NCBI GenBank assembly: GCA_025526935.1 | Contig: JAHLKD010000019.1 | Span: 310,001 to 374,000 of the forward strand | Direction: 5' to 3' | Source of the DNA: Cladochytrium replicatum | Lineage: Eukaryota > Chytridiomycota > Chytridiomycetes > Cladochytriales > Cladochytriaceae | DNA: 64,000 nt | Shown: positions 58,201 through 64,000 of the stretch, piece by piece | How positions within the stretch are numbered: position 1 is the first letter of the stretch | Layout of the letters: every line of letters starts with the position of its first letter | Notes under the pieces: generated by a model | The model's database searches: none | What the model was told of the DNA's origin: nothing | Seen by the model: only the letters and a program-made list of their open reading frames with translations | Made by a program: the position numbers and the translations under genes

Positions 58201-58490
58201 GAAGATGAAGTTACTATTGGGGCAATGAGCTGACTACCTGGTATCCGATCCAGAATTCCAAAGTTTAATCCTCGCTGCCCAGACGATGAAACCATCAGCA
58301 ATAAGTAGTCGATCCTCCCCTTCATCGTATCCATGTCGTTCTTCAACGACATTAATTCTTCGACAAAACCTCTCATGTCCGAAATAAATGGTGTCGTTTC
58401 GTGGCCCATGATGGATGCACTTCCGGAACTTTTTCGTCTGCTGTGTGGGTAGAATTGAGCCTGGGGCTCTGATGATCTCCGCCGCTGCAT
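55254..58490 (-). CDS. Cyclic-nucleotide-binding-domain cation channel (CNG/HCN/EAG superfamily) with non-GYG pore
   Basis: The start at 58490 gives a disordered N-terminus of about 300 residues. Then come S1 (EFVVWWEFLMT onward), S2/S3 (VSCTVIFTIDTILNLLIIRN; YLKGMFIFDLLSCLPLDLLPL), an S4-like FLRLIRIHRFFAHV, S5 (TIFVLFFLMIFYLHLHACFVF) and the pore loop YTMAMLIAWGNTFPLGTKP. S6 and the HCN-type C-linker follow (MASMLLAGFSSRYQNN; VPPDLRKKIRHYFDLKYRGK). The cyclic-nucleotide domain has TTMYFIVAGSLEVRVNGKRV, GNFFGEIGL, PRQATVIAVSSSRLYRLDREEF. A coiled, basic tail ends at 55254. The pore has no GYG/GFG and looks more like animal CNG (xxGETPP) pores, so non-selective cation flow is likely. Zoosporic fungi use cyclic nucleotide channels in zoospore sensing; that role is inference here. 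Confidence 0.85.
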
Positions 58491-58744
58491 TCGATCAAGC
58501 AGGCACGTACTCAGTGCTCAACTCAACAACCAGAATCAGACTAAACAAAGATGCATGCTCGGATCAGCTCACCTTGAACGATCTCGATGTAATTGGCTCT
58601 CAGCAGTTTCAGATTGGTTGGATTATAAGAACCATTGACTGATCGGGATGATCAAAGGTGAATTATCATTTTGATTACCGAAATCGTTGTAATTTTCTTG
58701 AATGCGATAATTAAATATGTACAAGGAAAGCGAAATGTGCATTT

Positions 58745-60180
58745 TCAACTCCCATCGATGATCGCACTCAGCGCTTTCACTAAAACAAGTCCCCCGATCT
58801 CGTAAATTGCAGGCCTCACATTAGCGTACATGAGCTCCGTATTCACTTCGAATACCATATACGACCATCCCTGACGAATGACGATCGAGCCTTCGTGCAA
58901 AGTGTACGGAGCCCGAGACGCTTCGATATCCTCAAGGTCAATATTCCGCGTCACATCGATTACGCGGTAAGAAGCATCGTTGATATCGTTCATGCTCTTA
59001 ATGTGACTTTTCTAGAAGGGCGTCCCTCGTACTTGAGGTGAGGAAAGCAGCGCTGAAAATCATCAAAACAGAGCACGCTTCATCTGTATCACAAGGAGAA
59101 TATACCCACATTTGTTTCCTCCTGCTTCATCAGGACAGTTTTCAAAATGGTATACATGACGTCCACGTTTGTATCCAAAGAATCTTCGCTTGGCACCACG
59201 TCGAAGAAATATCGATCCCGTTCCAAGTCAATTGGCACCTCCACTGGCGAATTTCAGAAAACGGGTATGTCAGTGCTGGAATGTTCAACTACCTCCTGCA
59301 TATTTGTGAGCCTCAGAATCAACTACTGAGGGAACAAATTGTGCCCCAAGAAGAAGAACGCTCAAAATTAATCATGGTACACTACTGAATTCACGTCCAA
59401 CTATGTCCTCAGTCCGTCCCTGACAAATTGACCGGCATACCACGCTTCCTTTGTGATTTCTTCCAGGAGCTGACCCAACAATGTCGCTCCGTTGGGATAA
59501 GTGACCGCACTTCTTCGGGGGTTGCGTCATAGTACCCCGGACTCGGACTCGAGGGATCATTGTCAACGACGCTTCAGTGAGCTTTGTAGTAGATCCTCCC
59601 CCTTTCTCGACTGCAGTCCGATGGAACGCCAGAAGCGAATCTTAAAATGCGTGCTGGCGATGCTCAATCCGTTTCACAACATCCTGGTTTGAGTGGCTCG
59701 CTTCAGCCTGCACGACTAAAGATGGAACCTGCGTTCACAAGCTCCCTGCTTTTACGATGGATGCATCTGAGTATCGGCGGAAAACGACAAGGGTTCAAGA
59801 TACCGATCAGTGATATTTGCAATCTATTGCTCACGGGATCGTTTCGGCGACGTGAACCCGTCGCGAAATCCCGGAACTCGATGACCAAGACATATCCTTC
59901 GAATTCCGATGGGTCTTTAAGCTCTGTGATTGAGATCGCTTGGTCCAATAAATGTTCAGCAAGGTTCCATGATGGACCGCATCATCGCCAGCGCTTGCAA
60001 TGAAAACTCATACCCAGGACCACAAAATTTCTCCAAGGCCGTTATCAAACTCTCATACGTGCATACAAAGTGACGTTGTACGTGGATGTTTGATGAACAC
60101 GGACAGTTTCGCACTCTGCCACGATTGCATGCATTTGCCAATTTGCCGTATTCAAGTGCGTAAAGACGGTATCAACACAC
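58745..60180 (-). CDS. Uncharacterised multi-exon gene
   Basis: Several minus-strand exon-like stretches look coding: VDTVFTHLNTANWQMHAIVA with VHQTSTYNVTLYARM near 60100, SEFEGYVLVIEFRDFATGS near 59890, VPIDLERDRYFFDVVPSEDS with DVMYTILKTVLMKQEE near 59200, and a last one from MNDINDASYRVIDVT to LVKALSAIIDGS stopping at 58745. Introns near 59095 (GTATAT...TTTCAG) fit. I cannot name the family. It lies between the NOT3 and channel genes, all on the minus strand. Confidence 0.45.
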
Positions 60181-60379
60181 TGGAATTCATCAGGCAGCGC
60201 TTTTAAAGAAGTTTGCTATTCGTCCGATCGACGCCTTTTGGATGCTTGCGATGAGTCGGTGGGTGGACGTTTTGTTACTGGAATGGCTTGGGTAGGACCA
60301 AAAAAAAAGAATGTTTTTGATTTTGGGGGGAAAAGAAACAATAGCGTTTGGACAATGAGGATACCAGAAGGGACTATAA

Positions 60380-63064
60380 CTACAGCTCGGTGTCCTCGAG
60401 GTACCGATATTCAAAGCTAGTCATTGAAAACAGTGATGTCAGTTATCAATCAACTGCATGATTTACACAAGACTCACCGGAATTCACATTTTTTGCGCTG
60501 GCACCATGCACCTTCGTAGTCAAAGTAGATGTAGGTGCCCTGCTCATACTCGTCCGTGATAGCCTTCGGCTCCTCATGCCGTTGGAACCACGTCAGGTAC
60601 TTCTTGTGGAAGCGCCAGCTCTGTCGCTTCAGTTCCCGTGCAGCAAGATATTGCTGAAACGTCCCCTGCTGGTAGTAAAAGATGAAGAACAGCGTGTCGA
60701 TGTCGAACTTTTCAAAGAGCATCGGGTTCTCGTATTGCGGCATAGGGTGCTGCGGGTAGTAGCTTGGGATCGGGTAGGGGTTCTTTGGCATGTAGTACTT
60801 TGGCCTAACAACATATGAATATCCCAAAGGCCAAGGCTGTCACACAAAGGAATCACCTCTCCGCGTCTGCTGGTTCTGGGAGGTTTTGGAAGGCAGAGTC
60901 CAACATAATCTGCAAGAACGGCAGGTCTTCCTTCATTTTGATCGCTATTTGGAAAATTTAGTGGACACCAACGATACGCTCACAGTTGCACTCACATCGC
61001 TCCTTCGTTGCCTCGAAAGACGCGACAAGGTCCGCAAGCGATGGCGGCAATCGGTTGTCCTCCGATGCTTGTGGCACTGGTTGTGCCTCCTCCTTCTGTC
61101 CCTCAGAAGCCGCCGTGGGGCTAACAACGTTTTGTCTACCCTGCACACAACAATCCAGCGGTCAATAAATAATCGCAAAATAGTTTGAACAAGAATCTGG
61201 GAACCTGCGCATTTGCCGCCCTCAGAGGACCCATGCCATCTGCATTCGGAGCTGGAACAACTGCTGCCTTCAGCTTTGATGATCCTGGTGTCCCATTTGG
61301 AGGCTGCGGTTGCGGCGCATTGATCATTGTTGGGGTCGAGTTCGATAGCGAAACTGAGCCCGCGGACTGCTGCGGTGGAGCTACGTTCATAATGGATGGT
61401 GTCGCCACTATTCTTACTATGATCGTTGAAAGTGATTGTGAGATGAAACTGCTTATGTATCCACGAGTGTCTCACCTTTCGATGGCATGGACTTCTCTTC
61501 CGCGTGTGCAGATGAGCTTGCCGCTGCCGCCGCGTATCGAATTGCGGGAGTCGTGGTCTGGTCCATCGAACGACTGGGTGCCGGTGTCGGTGCCGGTGCT
61601 GGCGTTGGTGTTGGAAGGCTCGCCTTCTTTACAGCAGGGGTGGCATACGGTACGGCAGTCCCAGGCCCTTGCGAGAGGGATTTTGCTGGAGTGGCCGGTT
61701 TTTCTGAATCTGAGAACTCAGCGACCCCAGAAACGATGGGACGTATGGTAACCTACCTGCTTTCTTCAGGGCCAACTTTGATGGTGATGTCTGCAAAAAA
61801 CAATCAGCACGCGGCAATAAATTGCAACTTTACAATTACCACGTCGTTCGTGTCGTCTCTGCTGAGCTTCTTTTTCGATTCCTCTTTCTCCAATGGTGGT
61901 ACATGCTAACGGAGGAATATTGACCAATTGATCTGACTATGAATACATCAGCATACCTCTTTCTCTCTTGGAGGTGTTTCTGGTTCTAAGAAATAGACAA
62001 GGATGGGCATATTGAAGTTTTCAGGATAAATAAGAGTTACCATCACCGATTGAGCCAGTACTGCTGTCCTTGTCATCGTCATTAGCAAATCCGTACAACT
62101 CCGCCTCCTCGAGATTCAAGTCGTCGTAGATTCCCTCGTCTTCCGTGAATTCGGGATCCTGATTCGATTCTACATAGAAATTTATATCGTCCCTGATTGC
62201 CCGGACCTTAAAGTGTCCTGAAATTGAGCAAACGTACTCTCTGCAAACTTTAACACATTTCAAACCTTGTCAACAGTCAGATTTCCGTTCTCCAACATTC
62301 GAAGAACGACCTCCAGCTTGCCCATGTGGAACTTATGTCGCTCCAAGTGGTGGTCGATCTGGGTGAGCCGTTCTTGTTTGGCAGGATCCAGCTTTCTCGT
62401 TTTCTTCACCGTCGGCTGTAGTGACTCCTGCTCTGCCTCGAAGGCGTCGACCTGGGTCGCCAGTTTGTCGACGGTTTCTGTTACCCATTGCCCCAACTCA
62501 AGTTTTTCTTTCTCATGAGGATCCACTTTCCCCGGTAACGAAAGTCCTTCTTTCGAGTATGCCTTTGTTTTTAGTTCCTTTTCGCATGCCTTGAATTTCT
62601 CCATTTGCTGATGAAGGAGGGCGCATTAAATGTTGTAATTTGGATACCCCGCGTAGGGCAGACTTTTATACCTGCTCGATGAGCTTTCGGTTCTCCAACA
62701 GAACTCGTTTGTCTTTAATTTCGTTCGAGCTGAGCCATGTTTTGATTTGATCACGGCATCGTTGAAGCTTTTTAATCTCCTTCTTCAGATCGCTCTCAAA
62801 CTTTTCCTTCTGTGTTGCATTTGTTGTGATCTGGATTTTCTCGAAAATGCCCTCAAAGATCTCAACACCTTCCTGAACTTTCTTCAGAACCTTTTCGATT
62901 TCGGCTGGATAATGAGTAGCATTTAGGTCAATGCCGCAGAAAAAAGAACAAGGGTGGAAACAAATTGATCGGCAGCTGCGGGACATTTCGAGGACCCGCA
63001 ACAGCTTACACATATTAAGAAAACCTGTTAAACGCACTTTGTAGTTTCCGATTTGTCGCCATGT
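60380..63064 (-). CDS. NOT3: CCR4-NOT complex subunit NOT3/NOT5
   Basis: A scaffold subunit of the CCR4-NOT deadenylase that links mRNA decay to translation. The tiny first exon at 63064 reads MATNRKLQ; after an intron the Not3 N-terminal domain continues [90 protein letters not shown], and [15 protein letters not shown] Pro/Ser-rich linker follows with [16 protein letters not shown]. The C-terminal NOT box reads [61 protein letters not shown], and the last exon [11 protein letters not shown] before a TAG at 60380-60382. Both halves match the family nearly residue for residue, so identification is secure. NOT3 and NOT5 are not distinguished. Confidence 0.95.
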
Positions 63065-63454
63065 CGCACAAATGGCCCAGGTGGAGTTGAACGAATTGTA
63101 TTTTGATCGGAGGAATGAACCGAATAATTAAGTCGAGACAAAACTGATCTGAGCTCCGATCTCAAGTGCTCACTAAGCAGCAATGTACAGTTCCTAGAAA
63201 TGCTCATGAGTTCCCAGTAAAACATGAAGCTTTGCATTTCACTGCCTCAATGCATTCTTACGTACTACGGTGAGGGGTAGCAAACGCGAGCAGGGAGTAT
63301 TCGTGGCGGCAGTTGAGATTCAGAGACGGCGATGCCAGGTATCGAATCTGTGCCCTTCTCTCAAACTTCAATTCGAGTCGGTTGTGGTGTCTGTGGTGTG
63401 GCTTTCATCATCAATTCTTCATCAATTTCTTCGTTTAAAAAATTAAACAAAAGA

Positions 63455-64000
63455 ATGCCAGTCCCCCCTGTGCCGGTGAAGCTGGAAGAACAGCAGAATT
63501 TGGACGACTTTGAGAGGGACAATGTGCACACCGTATACAATCACATCGCTGACCACTTCAGTGCTACCCGTTACAAGGTACCCCACAACCATATTACTCC
63601 AATTGTTTAATTCGTTTCGTTAACAGGCATGGCCGGTGGTGGAAGATTTCTTACAGTCAGTGTTGGGAATCTCGTTTATCCATCGCATATGGAATCGCTG
63701 AAGTCTTAATAAGAAACCTCTCTCCAGGTTCGTTGGGTGCTGATGTTGGCTGTGGGAATGGCAAATACATGGGTGTGAACCCTAACGTGATGGTCTTGGG
63801 CTCGGACGTGTGAGTTTCATCTCGAGCTATGGGCAATCGGGACGCTGATTTGTGATCACTACTTTTAGAAGCTCGAAGCTAGTCGAAATCTGCCATGAAC
63901 GAGGATTCGAGGTGCTCGTGTCAAATAACTTGGAGCTGCCGTATCGAAGCAACTCCTTTGTGAGTAGTGACGAAGGCACGGAGCTGGGACAATGCGCGAT
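63455..64000 (+). CDS. TRM9: TRM9-like tRNA wobble-uridine methyltransferase (5' part, truncated by window edge)
   Basis: TRM9/ALKBH8 methylates 5-carboxymethyluridine at the tRNA wobble position with S-adenosylmethionine. The first exon from the ATG at 63455 reads ERDNVHTVYNHIADHFSATRYK. After an intron come AWPVVEDFL, then SLGADVGCGNGKYMGVNP with the SAM-binding motif I, VMVLGSDV, SSKLVEICHERGFEVLVSNNL, and LPYRSNSF at the edge. All match the family N-terminus. An upstream in-frame ATG at 63332 adds 41 residues with no match, so 63455 is preferred. It is divergent from NOT3, with about 390 bases between start codons. Confidence 0.9.

Overview
This is a eukaryotic window, most likely from a zoosporic (chytrid-type) fungus. 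Every recognisable gene is cut by short GT-AG introns of about 45 to 70 bases, and intergenic gaps are small. The fungal signatures are a fused glutaminase plus aminodeoxychorismate synthase, a WSC-domain wall sensor, an FHA plus forkhead factor and Cys-rich secreted repeats of the GKQFITG...C..DCAS.CC type. They sit beside genes that ordinary yeasts lack: a DONSON-like replisome protein, a six-TM channel with a cyclic-nucleotide-binding domain, and a PHD-like 2-oxoglutarate oxygenase. The species assignment is inference. All calls come from reading translations by eye, with exons joined at plausible splice sites.

Layout. 0.5-24.5 kb is mostly conserved housekeeping: ADC synthase (minus), an acidic and possibly broken nuclear protein (minus), VPS45 and a GRAM/TBC/EF-hand Rab-GAP (plus, 26 bases apart), several unnamed minus-strand genes (12.1-16.6 kb), DONSON (plus), a prolyl-4-hydroxylase-like oxygenase (minus), a 3.3-kb stretch with only decayed sequence, and the HDEL/KDEL receptor ERD2 (plus).

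24.8-42 kb is accessory and repeat-rich. It holds two closely related cytochrome P450s in inverted orientation, a membrane-anchored GH5 mannanase-like enzyme, an intact gene made of ten tandem 29-residue 'LDWWKNSGLE' units with two decayed relatives, fragments of a ketopantoate reductase, two damaged copies of a P-loop nucleotide kinase, and a degraded Ty1/copia element.

42.7-49 kb carries two extracellular, low-complexity genes on the minus strand. One is a secreted protein with seven six-cysteine modules; the other is a WSC/mucin/TM sensor. A second broken copia element follows at 49.5-52 kb.

52.1-64 kb returns to core genes: an FHL1-like FHA/forkhead factor with an acidic repeat tail (plus), the CNG/HCN-type channel with a pore lacking GYG (minus), an unnamed gene (minus), NOT3/NOT5 of the CCR4-NOT complex (minus), and the 5' part of a TRM9-like tRNA methyltransferase running off the right edge (plus).

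Functionally the core genes cover membrane traffic (VPS45, Rab-GAP, ERD2), folate supply (ADC synthase), replication (DONSON), and mRNA/tRNA control (NOT3, FHL1-like, TRM9). The accessory block suggests recent duplication, decay and transposon activity.
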